Source: Chitinophaga oryziterrae (lineage in GTDB: Bacteria > Bacteroidota > Bacteroidia > Chitinophagales > Chitinophagaceae). Taken from it: a stretch of 64,000 nt of DNA. This document shows, piece by piece, positions 35,766 through 43,974 of the stretch (position 1 is the stretch's first letter; every line of letters begins with the position of its first letter). Position numbers and translations under genes: made by a program. The stretch is taken from NCBI RefSeq assembly GCF_009758125.1, contig NZ_WRXO01000002.1, positions 682,001 to 746,000 on the forward strand, written 5' to 3'. The notes under the pieces are model-generated. The model had not been told where the DNA came from and made no database searches. It saw only the letters and a program-made list of their open reading frames with translations.

Positions 35766-37010
35766 ATGGCAGGAGCTGCAATTCCAAATTCCACCGTTAA
35801 AGCAAACATTGATACAAATAAAAGTTATCTCTTTCCTCTCATCCTGGTTACAAGTCTGTTCTTTCTCTGGGGCCTTGCCTATGGCCTGCTTGATGTATTG
35901 AACAAACATTTCCAGGAAGTACTGCACGTTACCAAATCCCGTTCTACCTTATTGCAGTTATCTTATTTTGGCGCGTACTTTTTAATGGCATTACCGGCTG
36001 GTCTTTTCATGAATAAATACGGTTACAAACGGGGGATTATCATGGGTTTGCTGCTGTATGCGACAGGCGCTTTCTTATTTTATCCTGCTGCCAGCCATCT
36101 TAATTTTGAAGGATTCTTAATAGCTCTTTTTATCCTCGCCTGTGGCCTGGCCTGCCTGGAAACAGCAGCCAATCCTTATGTGACCGTATTGGGTAGCAGG
36201 GAAACATCAGAACAACGTTTAAACCTTTCACAGTGTTTCAACGGACTGGGTTCTTTCCTGGGACCTATAATAGGAGGTATGCTGTTTTTTGAGGACAAGG
36301 GTAACCCGGCCAGTGTGAAAGACCTTTCTTCCGTACAGCTTACTTATATTATTATCGGCATACTGGTACTGGTGATCGCCCTCTTTTTTTACCGTACGCC
36401 TTTACCTGAAATTAAGGAAGAGGAACAAACAGGGAATGAAAGCCTGGCTGCTGCAAAACCTTTATTCGCCCATTCTCATTTCGTATGGGGTGTTATCACA
36501 CAGTTCTTTTATGTGGCTGCGCAGGTAGGAGTAGGGGCATTGTTCCTGAACTATGCTACAGAGTATTGGCATGGTACCAGCAGCAAGGAAGCCTCTTTCT
36601 TACTTTCTATCGGGATGGCTTTGTTCCTGGCTGGCCGGTTTATCGGTACTGCTATTATGAGAAAGGTAGCTGCCAATAAATTACTCATGCTGTATGCCAC
36701 TATCAATGTAGTATTATGCGCTGCCGTAATGGCTGGCAGTGGTGCATTATCAGTATATGCGCTGATCGCTATTTTCTTCTTTATGTCTATCATGTTCCCT
36801 ACGATCTTTGCCCTGGGGGTAAAGGATCTGGGTATTCATACCAAACGCGGCGCTTCTTTCCAGATCATGTCTATTGTAGGAGGGGCGATTGTTCCCTTTG
36901 TAATGGGATTGGTTGCAGATAAGCAGTCTACTGCTTTGGCATATGGTGTGCCACTGATTTGCTTTTTAGTAGTGTTCTACTATGGCGGATGGGGTTATAA
37001 AAGGAAATAA
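35766..37010 (+). CDS. fucP: L-fucose:H+ symporter
   Basis: The 414-residue MFS transporter has about twelve transmembrane helices. FucP-family motifs include FFLWGLAYGLLDVLNKHFQ, LSYFGAYFLMALPAGLFM, ETAANPYVTVLG and LSQCFNGLGSFLGP. I chose the ATG at 35766; a longer reading frame from 35670 would overlap the previous gene by 38 bases. It is the last gene of the fucose operon and supplies the substrate. Confidence 0.93.
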   Translation: MAGAAIPNSTVKANIDTNKSYLFPLILVTSLFFLWGLAYGLLDVLNKHFQEVLHVTKSRSTLLQLSYFGAYFLMALPAGLFMNKYGYKRGIIMGLLLYATGAFLFYPAASHLNFEGFLIALFILACGLACLETAANPYVTVLGSRETSEQRLNLSQCFNGLGSFLGPIIGGMLFFEDKGNPASVKDLSSVQLTYIIIGILVLVIALFFYRTPLPEIKEEEQTGNESLAAAKPLFAHSHFVWGVITQFFYVAAQVGVGALFLNYATEYWHGTSSKEASFLLSIGMALFLAGRFIGTAIMRKVAANKLLMLYATINVVLCAAVMAGSGALSVYALIAIFFFMSIMFPTIFALGVKDLGIHTKRGASFQIMSIVGGAIVPFVMGLVADKQSTALAYGVPLICFLVVFYYGGWGYKRK

Positions 37011-37020
37011 TCCGTATAAA

Positions 37021-37053
37021 GCTCCATTAGGAACTCCGTGTTTGCAGAAAATG
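37021..37053 (+). repeat. REP-like repeat, copy E
   Basis: GCTCCATTAGGAACTCC with the tail GTGTTTGCAGAAAATG is a degenerate member of the same family as the copies at 31 kb. It begins 10 bases after the fucP stop codon. Confidence 0.5.
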
Positions 37054-37070
37054 ATTAAACAACAGAACCC

Positions 37071-37100
37071 AGGGGGTGACTTCTAAAAAGGTCACCCTCT
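37071..37100 (+). terminator. Terminator of the fucose operon
   Basis: AGGGGGTGAC pairs with GTCACCCTCT, with one wobble pair, around a 10-base loop. The run after the stem is only weakly T-rich. Confidence 0.6.
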
Positions 37101-37232
37101 CTTCATATTAGCCCTGCCATTTCCTGCCAGAATAATTTTCTTTATACTTTAATATATTGATAATCAGTAGTAAAAAAGCATAGAAATATTAGTCTGTACT
37201 GATAACTTACTGAGATTCAGTGCTTATGGTGA

Positions 37233-37310
37233 TATAAGCCCTATATAAGCCCTATATAACCCGTATATAACCCGTATATAAGCCGTACTTATATAGATAG
37301 GGCTTATATA
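37233..37310. repeat. 11-bp tandem repeat with inverted end
   Basis: Five 11-base units lie head to tail at 37233-37287: TATAAGCCCTA twice, TATAACCCGTA twice, then TATAAGCCGTA. A reversed copy, GATAGGGCTTATATA, follows at 37296-37310 and can pair with the first units. The spacing of 11 bases places each unit on nearly the same face of the helix. The array ends 131 bases before the MbnP-like gene. Confidence 0.85.
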
Positions 37311-37441
37311 CCTGTTATATAGAAGTCCGGTAAGAGTTATAAAGAATTTACATGAGAATTTACGCTCTTCCTGAGTTGTTTAAAACATTTACTACATACA
37401 CGGAGTTTTAATCATTCCCATATTTCCTTTACTTTCATCTT

Positions 37442-38137
37442 ATGAGATATTGCCTGTTGCTTATTAGTCTGTTTGTTCTAAAAGGAGCGAAGGCCCAAAC
37501 CCTTCAGCTAAACCTTAACCATACAGTGAACGGTGTGCCTATGGCACTGGGGAATACCACCTACCTGAATGCGGCAGGAGATACTTTTAACATCACCGTA
37601 TTCAGATATTACCTCAGTAATTTCTCTGTCACAGACATCGCCGGAAATACGATAAAAGCAGCTCCGGAATGTTTTCTGGTAAGTGAGGATAGTCTCAATT
37701 CAAAAAGAATCACTTTAAAGCTGCCTGAGGGCCGGTATAAGGGTCTTTCTTTTATGATAGGCATAGATAGCTTACTGAACTGTACAGGGGCTCAAAGCGG
37801 CGCATTAGACCCTATTTATGGAATGTTCTGGACCTGGAACAGCGGTTATATTATGGCAAAACTGGAAGGAACATCTCCCTCTTCACATTTACCCGGGCAT
37901 ATAATAGAATTTCATATAGGAGGATACAGGGCGCCGCATATCACACAGCGCATAGTAAACTTAACTTTGCCACAAACACTGGTCTTAAAATCATCTGCTA
38001 AGATTAATTTAACAGCAGATGCCTATACCTGGTTTAATGGAATCAGCTTCAGACAAGTAGCAGGATTTATGACACCAGGAACAGCCGCAGATAGAATCGC
38101 CGATAATTACCAACACATGTTCTCTGTAAAAAATTAA
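37442..38137 (+). CDS. MbnP-like copper-binding periplasmic protein
   Basis: The 231-residue protein has a signal peptide (cut near AKAQ, residue 19). The MbnP-family pattern follows: NHTVNGVPMALG, FNITVFRYYLSNF, SFMIGIDSLLN, YGMFWTWNSGYI and HLPGHIIEFHIGGY. In studied MbnP proteins a tryptophan is changed to kynurenine to form a copper site. Trp130, Trp132 and Trp197 and several histidines are available here; which tryptophan matters is not known. The diheme peroxidase gene follows after one base, matching the known MbnP-MbnH pairing. Confidence 0.88.
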   Translation: MRYCLLLISLFVLKGAKAQTLQLNLNHTVNGVPMALGNTTYLNAAGDTFNITVFRYYLSNFSVTDIAGNTIKAAPECFLVSEDSLNSKRITLKLPEGRYKGLSFMIGIDSLLNCTGAQSGALDPIYGMFWTWNSGYIMAKLEGTSPSSHLPGHIIEFHIGGYRAPHITQRIVNLTLPQTLVLKSSAKINLTADAYTWFNGISFRQVAGFMTPGTAADRIADNYQHMFSVKN

Positions 38138-38138
38138 A

Positions 38139-39179
38139 ATGATCCGTAAAGCGGTATACCTGCTCTCTCTCTTTTGCCTGTGGTTACTCATCATGGGTAA
38201 AGCCGGTGAACCCGGTCCGGAGTACTATACCCTTAAACTGCCAGACAGCCTGCCTAAACCTGTCTACGACTTCTCAAAGAACCCGCTTACCAAACAAGGC
38301 ATAGCCCTTGGCCGTTATCTCTTCTACGATCCTAAACTTTCTAAGGACAGCTCTGTTTCCTGCGGCTTCTGCCACCAGCAGTTCGCGGCCTTCGGCCACT
38401 TCGACCATGCTCTCAGCCATGGTATCATGGGCAGGGTTACCAGCCGCTCCGTACCTACACTGTTCAACTTAATCTGGCAAAAGGACTTCATGTGGGATGG
38501 AGGAGTAAATCATCTGGAAGTACAACCAATATCACCCATCACAAATGAAGATGAAATGGGGATGGACTTAAAAGAGCTGATCACCCGTCTTCAGGGAAAT
38601 AAGACATACAAAAGGATGTTTAAAGATGCCTTCGGAACGGAAGAAGTCAACAGTCAGAGAATGCTGAAAGCATTATCCCAGTTCATGGCTATCATGATCT
38701 CCTTTGAATCCAGATACGATAGTGTGATGAGAAAAGAACCGGGGGTAACATTCACCCCGGAAGAACAGGGCGGCTACAGGACCTTTCAGCAGAAATGTGC
38801 AGCCTGTCACAAAGAACCATTCTTCACCGATTTCAGTATGCGTAACAACGGATTGCCCTACCTGCCTTCCATGAATGACATCGGCAGAATGAAGATCACT
38901 AATAACACAGCAGACTATCTCAAATTTAAAGTCCCTTCTTTACGCAATGTACTGGTAAGCTCACCCTACATGCACGACGGACGTTTCTTTGATATTTTCC
39001 AGGTATTTGCCATGTATGATCATGGGCAGGAGAAAGGAAATACAATAGATCCTTTGTTGAAAAATGGTATCCCTTTAAGTGAAAAGGAACAAAGACAGTT
39101 GTACATGTTCCTTAACACTTTAACGGATAAAAAATTTATCAATAATAAAGATCTGAAAGAGATAATGATCGAAGATTAA
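38139..39179 (+). CDS. Diheme cytochrome c peroxidase/MauG-family protein (MbnH-like)
   Basis: The 346-residue exported protein has a hydrophobic N-terminal signal and two c-type heme motifs, CGFCH at residues 75-79 and CAACH at 220-224. Other family motifs are LGRYLFYDPKLSKD, RSVPTLFN, MWDGGVNHLE and SSPYMHDGRF. MbnH-type members oxidise a tryptophan of the partner MbnP protein. The one-base gap from the MbnP-like gene is strong support for that partnership. A plain hydrogen peroxide scavenger is the alternative. Confidence 0.93.
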   Translation: MIRKAVYLLSLFCLWLLIMGKAGEPGPEYYTLKLPDSLPKPVYDFSKNPLTKQGIALGRYLFYDPKLSKDSSVSCGFCHQQFAAFGHFDHALSHGIMGRVTSRSVPTLFNLIWQKDFMWDGGVNHLEVQPISPITNEDEMGMDLKELITRLQGNKTYKRMFKDAFGTEEVNSQRMLKALSQFMAIMISFESRYDSVMRKEPGVTFTPEEQGGYRTFQQKCAACHKEPFFTDFSMRNNGLPYLPSMNDIGRMKITNNTADYLKFKVPSLRNVLVSSPYMHDGRFFDIFQVFAMYDHGQEKGNTIDPLLKNGIPLSEKEQRQLYMFLNTLTDKKFINNKDLKEIMIED

Positions 39180-39184
39180 AAATA

Positions 39185-41374
39185 CTACAGGTGCCATTCA
39201 TTAATTAACGCACTCACGCTTTCCTTATAAGATTTCAGGTCAGCAATTGTCTGCTGAATAAAACTGTTACTTTCCAGTTTTCCCGTTACTACATCCATCT
39301 CCGCACTGTTCTCATATGTCATCTTACGGAAAGGGTTCTGGTAATCCTTTTCACGGGAGCGGTAAATATTATCCGTAATCAGTTCCTGTGTAGCAACAGA
39401 AGATAGCAGCGATTCTTTTAAATAAGCAGGGGTAAAATCTTTTCTCTCCTGTATAAATAAAACAGCGCCAATAGCGTGTTGTAATTTATCAACAGGATAT
39501 TGTTCTCCTATCTGCCGGTAGTTTTCATGCAGCTGGTCCCAGCTATTGATTTTGCCACTACGGATATTATCTTTCAATAATTGCAGTGTGGACGATTTCA
39601 TTAGTTGTCCGCCTACATTACACCATGGGCCACGTTCTGCAGTATTGGCAATAGTTTGCAGAGATGCAAAAGAAGTATCAGGATGTGTTTTAAGATAACT
39701 GAAGATATTACGCACCGCATATAAATTGATCAGCTCCCGGAACAAAGGATAACTCCTGTGTACTTTGAGTAATTCTGTTTTGCGGCTGCTGTTCTCTACC
39801 TTCTCTGCGTATATTTTCAGATGACTTACTTCTTCAATATTATTCAGCAATAAATCCCTTCCTTTCTGACGATAATCAGAACCGGTTTCCTTGTCAGCAT
39901 ACCACGCTTTACCCACAGCTACTTCCATCAGTTCCATTGCATGAATCATTTCTTCCACACTATCCGGGGCTAAATAATCATACTCTATCAACTGTGTTTT
40001 ATCCGTACGTTTATCACGGTCCATATGTTTCCAGGAATTACGGGCCAGTGCATACATGTTATGCAAAAACCAGTAGCCTGTCATAATCTTCAGACTATTA
40101 TGCTGTTCATCATTCAGGATTAAACTGAACGGAAAAGGAATATCCATCTCCGACATATAATTGCCTTTGGCAATCAGCGTAAAACTGGCGAACCTGGAAT
40201 TATGTTTTAAGCTCACACATAAGCCTGGCCAGAAGCCCCGTCCTGCAATAATCTCACCATCTGCTCCACGGGAATTATGGTTAGACCCGATAGTAGCACC
40301 GGCAGCCATATTGCTCTGCCCCATGATCAACGCGGCACATAAAAAAGAATTATTATGATGTTGTTCGTGAGCCGGAAATATAAGAGAATTCAATACTTCA
40401 CAACAGGAGATCGTTGAATTATTCCCAAGATAAGAGTTGATCAGACGCGCACCATATTTCAGCTGCGAATGAGAGGCCATAATAAAACGTACCGCCTTCA
40501 CACCATAAAACACGCGGCATCCATAACCCACTACACCATTCACTAACTCACAACCTTCACCTATCTGTGTAGTCGCATCCGCAGAGCTATTGATCGTTAC
40601 ATTCTTTATCTTATTCGCCCCTTTCAGATAAGCATCTGTGCCGATAGTAACATCTTTAATGATCTTCACGTTCTTGATCACACAGCGGTCGCCCACCATG
40701 CCATAATATCCGCGTTTTTTATCGAATTGTTTTTCTGTGAATGCTTTAAACTTCGATTGAAGTGTTTCATCATCCCTGTTACGCGTCCACAGCCATGCAT
40801 CGCCGGGCAGCATACCATCAAAAGGCATTACGCTACGCCCCCCGTTTTCATTGCACAGCTCCAGCCAGATACGCACATTTTCCGGTTCACCTTCTTTCAC
40901 AATACCATTCCCGAATTTAGCATGATCTGTCGTAGCCATTTCATTTACGTTACAGATCATCACCTCGTTACCAATGATATAATGAGAGAGGAAATGTACG
41001 TTGTGAACAACTACGTTATCGCCAAAGTCGCAGGAAGAAATAGTGCTGTTATATAAGCCTACAGGCTGCCGCAGGTTATGGAACTCCAAATAATAAGGTT
41101 CCAGTTTCCCGATACGTACCATCCCAAAGAAATGGCAGTGTTTTACAAGTTGAGGATTGAATGCATCGGCAACAAAGATATTATTCCAGTCGTCGGAAGT
41201 ATTATCATTTCTTACCAGTGTCTCTATTTCCATCGCAGACAGCTGCCGGTATACAATCTCATTGCCCGACTGCTTATTACGCAGGTAATATTCATCTTTC
41301 CCGTCAGGCAGGTAAGAGGCTGCTACAAAATTATAGCCTAACTCTTTGAGCGGCTTTTTCTGTATCAGGTTCAT
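39185..41374 (-). CDS. DUF4954 family protein (left-handed beta-helix)
   Basis: The 729-residue protein matches the Bacteroidota DUF4954 family. The central region (about residues 100-400) has hexapeptide-repeat-like stretches such as VVVHNVHFLSHYIIGNEVMI, VTIGTDAYLKGANKIKNV and GATIGSNHNSRGADGEI, suggesting a left-handed beta-helix as in acyl- or nucleotidyltransferases. The C-terminal 300 residues are helical. It starts 27 bases after the glmS stop codon, so it is probably co-transcribed with glmS. A link to amino-sugar metabolism is inference. Confidence 0.88.
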   Translation of the reverse strand: MNLIQKKPLKELGYNFVAASYLPDGKDEYYLRNKQSGNEIVYRQLSAMEIETLVRNDNTSDDWNNIFVADAFNPQLVKHCHFFGMVRIGKLEPYYLEFHNLRQPVGLYNSTISSCDFGDNVVVHNVHFLSHYIIGNEVMICNVNEMATTDHAKFGNGIVKEGEPENVRIWLELCNENGGRSVMPFDGMLPGDAWLWTRNRDDETLQSKFKAFTEKQFDKKRGYYGMVGDRCVIKNVKIIKDVTIGTDAYLKGANKIKNVTINSSADATTQIGEGCELVNGVVGYGCRVFYGVKAVRFIMASHSQLKYGARLINSYLGNNSTISCCEVLNSLIFPAHEQHHNNSFLCAALIMGQSNMAAGATIGSNHNSRGADGEIIAGRGFWPGLCVSLKHNSRFASFTLIAKGNYMSEMDIPFPFSLILNDEQHNSLKIMTGYWFLHNMYALARNSWKHMDRDKRTDKTQLIEYDYLAPDSVEEMIHAMELMEVAVGKAWYADKETGSDYRQKGRDLLLNNIEEVSHLKIYAEKVENSSRKTELLKVHRSYPLFRELINLYAVRNIFSYLKTHPDTSFASLQTIANTAERGPWCNVGGQLMKSSTLQLLKDNIRSGKINSWDQLHENYRQIGEQYPVDKLQHAIGAVLFIQERKDFTPAYLKESLLSSVATQELITDNIYRSREKDYQNPFRKMTYENSAEMDVVTGKLESNSFIQQTIADLKSYKESVSALINEWHL

Positions 41375-41401
41375 TTGCTTTGGTGTTAAAAGGATGTAAA
41401 A

Positions 41402-43237
41402 CTATTCTACTGTTACAGACTTTGCCAGGTTCCTTGGTTTATCCACGTCAAAACCTTTCAGTACGCCGATATGATAAGCCAGCAACTGCATCGGAATAAC
41501 AGAGAGCATCGGTGCTACCAGTTCATCTGCTTCCGGCACTTCGATAATATCATCTGCCATACCCGGAATTACCTGGTCGCCTTCTGTAATAACGGCTATC
41601 ACCTTGCCTTTACGGGCCCTGATTTCCTGGATATTGGAAACTACCTTTTCATAGTAGCTATCGTGGGTGGCCACAAACACTACAGGCAGGTTCTCATCTA
41701 CCAGGGCAATAGGACCATGTTTCATTTCAGCGGCAGGATAGCCTTCAGCATGTATGTAGGAGATCTCTTTCAGTTTCAGGGCGCCTTCCAGGGCCACCGG
41801 GAAGTTATAGCCACGTCCCAGGTAGAGGAAATCGCGGGCATCTTTATATTTGGCCGCTATCTCTTTGATCCTGCCATTAAGTTTAAGGACAGTCGCCACT
41901 TTCTCAGGGATATTATCCAGTTCATCTAAAAGATGCTGGAAACGTTGCTTGGTGATACTACCTTTTACGATGGCCACTTTAAGACCTATCAGGCAAAGTA
42001 CGGCCAGCTGTGCGGTAAATGCTTTGGTACTGGCAACGCCAATCTCCGGACCGGCATGCGTATACGCACCGGCATCAGACAAACGTGCAATAGAAGAGCC
42101 CACCACGTTACAAACGCCCAGGATGATAGCGCCCTTTTCTTTGGCGCTTTCTATTGCCACTAATGTATCGGCAGTTTCTCCGGATTGTGACACGGCAATG
42201 ATCACATCACCGGGCCCAACTACCGGGTTGCGGTAGCGGAACTCAGAAGCGTATTCCACTTCTACCGGTATGCGGCACAGCTCTTCAATCATATACTCTG
42301 CAACAAGCCCGGCATGCCAGGATGTACCACAGGCCACGATGATAATGCGTTTGGCCTTACTGAGCATTTCTGCATGTTCCCGGATACCACCAATGGTAAG
42401 CGTACCATTTTTAGCGTCCAGTCTGCCGCGTAAGCTGTCGAAGATGGTTTGGGGCTGCTCAAAGATCTCTTTGAGCATAAAGTGATCGTATCCGCCTTTC
42501 TCAATCGCCGCCAGTTCAATGTCCAGCTTTTGTATATAAGGTGTTTGTCTTTCGTTGGAGATATTCTTCAGTATCAGTTCATCTGCCTTGATAATCGCTA
42601 TCTCGTAATCATTCACATACACCACTTCTTTGGTGTATTCCACGATAGGGGAAGCATCTGACGCCAGGAAGTGTTCTCCTTTGCCTACGCCTATTACCAG
42701 CGGACTGCCTTTGCGGGCAGCGATCAGTGTATCCGGGTTATCTTCATCTATGATAACAATTACATAAGCGCCTACCACTCTTTTTAAGGCAATACGTAAA
42801 GCCTCTTCGAGCGTACAGTGATTACTTTTCTGAATCTCTTCAATGAAGTGAATCAGTACTTCTGTATCGGTATCACTTTTGAAAATATGGCCCTGGTTCA
42901 GCAGTTCCTGTTTCAGCTGTGCATAGTTTTCTATGATCCCGTTATGGATCATAGACAGTTTGCCATTGCCGGAAACGTGTGGGTGAGAGTTACGGTCACT
43001 TGGTTCTCCGTGGGTAGCCCAGCGGGTATGACCGATGGCGATATGACCGCGCATATCTTTACCACTTACGTGGTTCTCCAGTTCTGCCACCTTACCTTTT
43101 TTCTTGTATACCTGTAGTCCGTTATTGATCAGGGCAACACCTGCGCTGTCATAACCACGGTATTCTAACCGTTTTAATCCTTTAAGAACGATGGGGTAGG
43201 CTTCTCGCTGGCCTATATAAGCGACTATTCCGCACAT
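41402..43237 (-). CDS. glmS: Glutamine-fructose-6-phosphate aminotransferase (isomerising)
   Basis: GlmS makes glucosamine-6-phosphate for peptidoglycan and LPS. The class II glutaminase domain starts with MCGIVAYIG, exposing the catalytic Cys, and has GHTRWATHGEPS and SDTDTEVLIH. The two SIS domains follow, with IIVACGTSWHAGLVAEY, VIAVSQSGETADT, GVCNVVGSSIAR and the C-terminal DKPRNLAKSVTVE. The 611-residue length is standard. No glmS ribozyme is expected in this group and none was seen. Confidence 0.97.
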   Translation of the reverse strand: MCGIVAYIGQREAYPIVLKGLKRLEYRGYDSAGVALINNGLQVYKKKGKVAELENHVSGKDMRGHIAIGHTRWATHGEPSDRNSHPHVSGNGKLSMIHNGIIENYAQLKQELLNQGHIFKSDTDTEVLIHFIEEIQKSNHCTLEEALRIALKRVVGAYVIVIIDEDNPDTLIAARKGSPLVIGVGKGEHFLASDASPIVEYTKEVVYVNDYEIAIIKADELILKNISNERQTPYIQKLDIELAAIEKGGYDHFMLKEIFEQPQTIFDSLRGRLDAKNGTLTIGGIREHAEMLSKAKRIIIVACGTSWHAGLVAEYMIEELCRIPVEVEYASEFRYRNPVVGPGDVIIAVSQSGETADTLVAIESAKEKGAIILGVCNVVGSSIARLSDAGAYTHAGPEIGVASTKAFTAQLAVLCLIGLKVAIVKGSITKQRFQHLLDELDNIPEKVATVLKLNGRIKEIAAKYKDARDFLYLGRGYNFPVALEGALKLKEISYIHAEGYPAAEMKHGPIALVDENLPVVFVATHDSYYEKVVSNIQEIRARKGKVIAVITEGDQVIPGMADDIIEVPEADELVAPMLSVIPMQLLAYHIGVLKGFDVDKPRNLAKSVTVE

Positions 43238-43413
43238 ATATGTTTTTCAGTTTTTACATGGATCAGCGTGCAATATGGCTAAAAAATGTGAATTCTGTAT
43301 AAACAATAGGGAAAATAGTCTTATAATAACAAAATGAGAGTCATGTGATTAACGTCATTACCCGGCAAATTATAAAATTCGTAATTTGTTGCAATATTGA
43401 ACCAGCGAATCCT

Positions 43414-43974
43414 ATGAGGTATTGTATAATCTTGCTATTATCATGTTGCATGGCCTGTGAACAGCGGGTTCCGGAAAAGGAACCTGTACCCCTTGCAGAA
43501 GACAGTACCTTCCTTACCGGCACCTTTTTCCTGATACGGCATGCAGAACAATTACCGGGTTACGATTCCTCTTTAACTGAAACAGGGTTCCGCCGCGCTG
43601 GCGATTTATACCGTTTCCTGAAAGATTCGGGTATACAGAAGATCTATATCACTCCTTTTATACGCAGCCTTCAAACAGCAGATTCCCTGCGGGGGTATAA
43701 AAATGTGGATACGGCTTCTTATAACCCTGATTCTACCGGGGAAGGACTGATTTATGAGATTACCCGTCATGACGACTGGGGCAAGCGTCTGCTCATCATA
43801 GGGCAGGGCAACACGGTAGCATCCGTGATGCGTTCATTAAAGGCAAAGCCCCCGGCAGACACCGTCAGTTATTCAGATATGTTTTTAATAAGGAAATACA
43901 GGGATAGCGTGAAGAGTAAGAGAATCAGCTACAGCAGTATCCCTTCCATCAAAGCAAAAGCTACGGAGAAGTAA
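43414..43974 (+). CDS. Histidine phosphatase superfamily lipoprotein
   Basis: The 186-residue protein has a lipobox-like signal (MRYCIILLLSCCMAC) with a predicted lipidated Cys15. The phosphoglycerate-mutase-type catalytic motif is FLIRHAEQ, with SLTETGFRRA, YITPFIRSLQTADSL and LIIGQGNTV completing the fold; the usual GHG-type second histidine is replaced by QGN, so activity may be altered. The ATG at 43414 is preferred to an upstream GTG at 43345 because the signal peptide starts there. The gene end overlaps the convergent mgtE end by 46 bases. Confidence 0.85.
   Translation: MRYCIILLLSCCMACEQRVPEKEPVPLAEDSTFLTGTFFLIRHAEQLPGYDSSLTETGFRRAGDLYRFLKDSGIQKIYITPFIRSLQTADSLRGYKNVDTASYNPDSTGEGLIYEITRHDDWGKRLLIIGQGNTVASVMRSLKAKPPADTVSYSDMFLIRKYRDSVKSKRISYSSIPSIKAKATEK

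Larger units (their letters stand above)
37011..37441. other. Intergenic region with REP-like copy, hairpin and tandem repeat
   Basis: No gene was seen in these 431 bases. The region holds REP-like copy E, the fucose operon terminator and an 11-bp tandem repeat, each listed separately. The remainder is AT-rich sequence leading to the MbnP-like gene, and no TAnnTTTG box was seen in the last 60 bases. Confidence 0.75.

Noticed and set aside
37233..37310. Short CRISPR-like array
   Set aside because: Units are only 11 bases with no spacers, and no cas genes are present.
43238..43413. glmS ribozyme or tRNA gene in the glmS upstream region
   Set aside because: No cloverleaf or ribozyme core pattern was seen, and the ribozyme is not expected in Bacteroidota.
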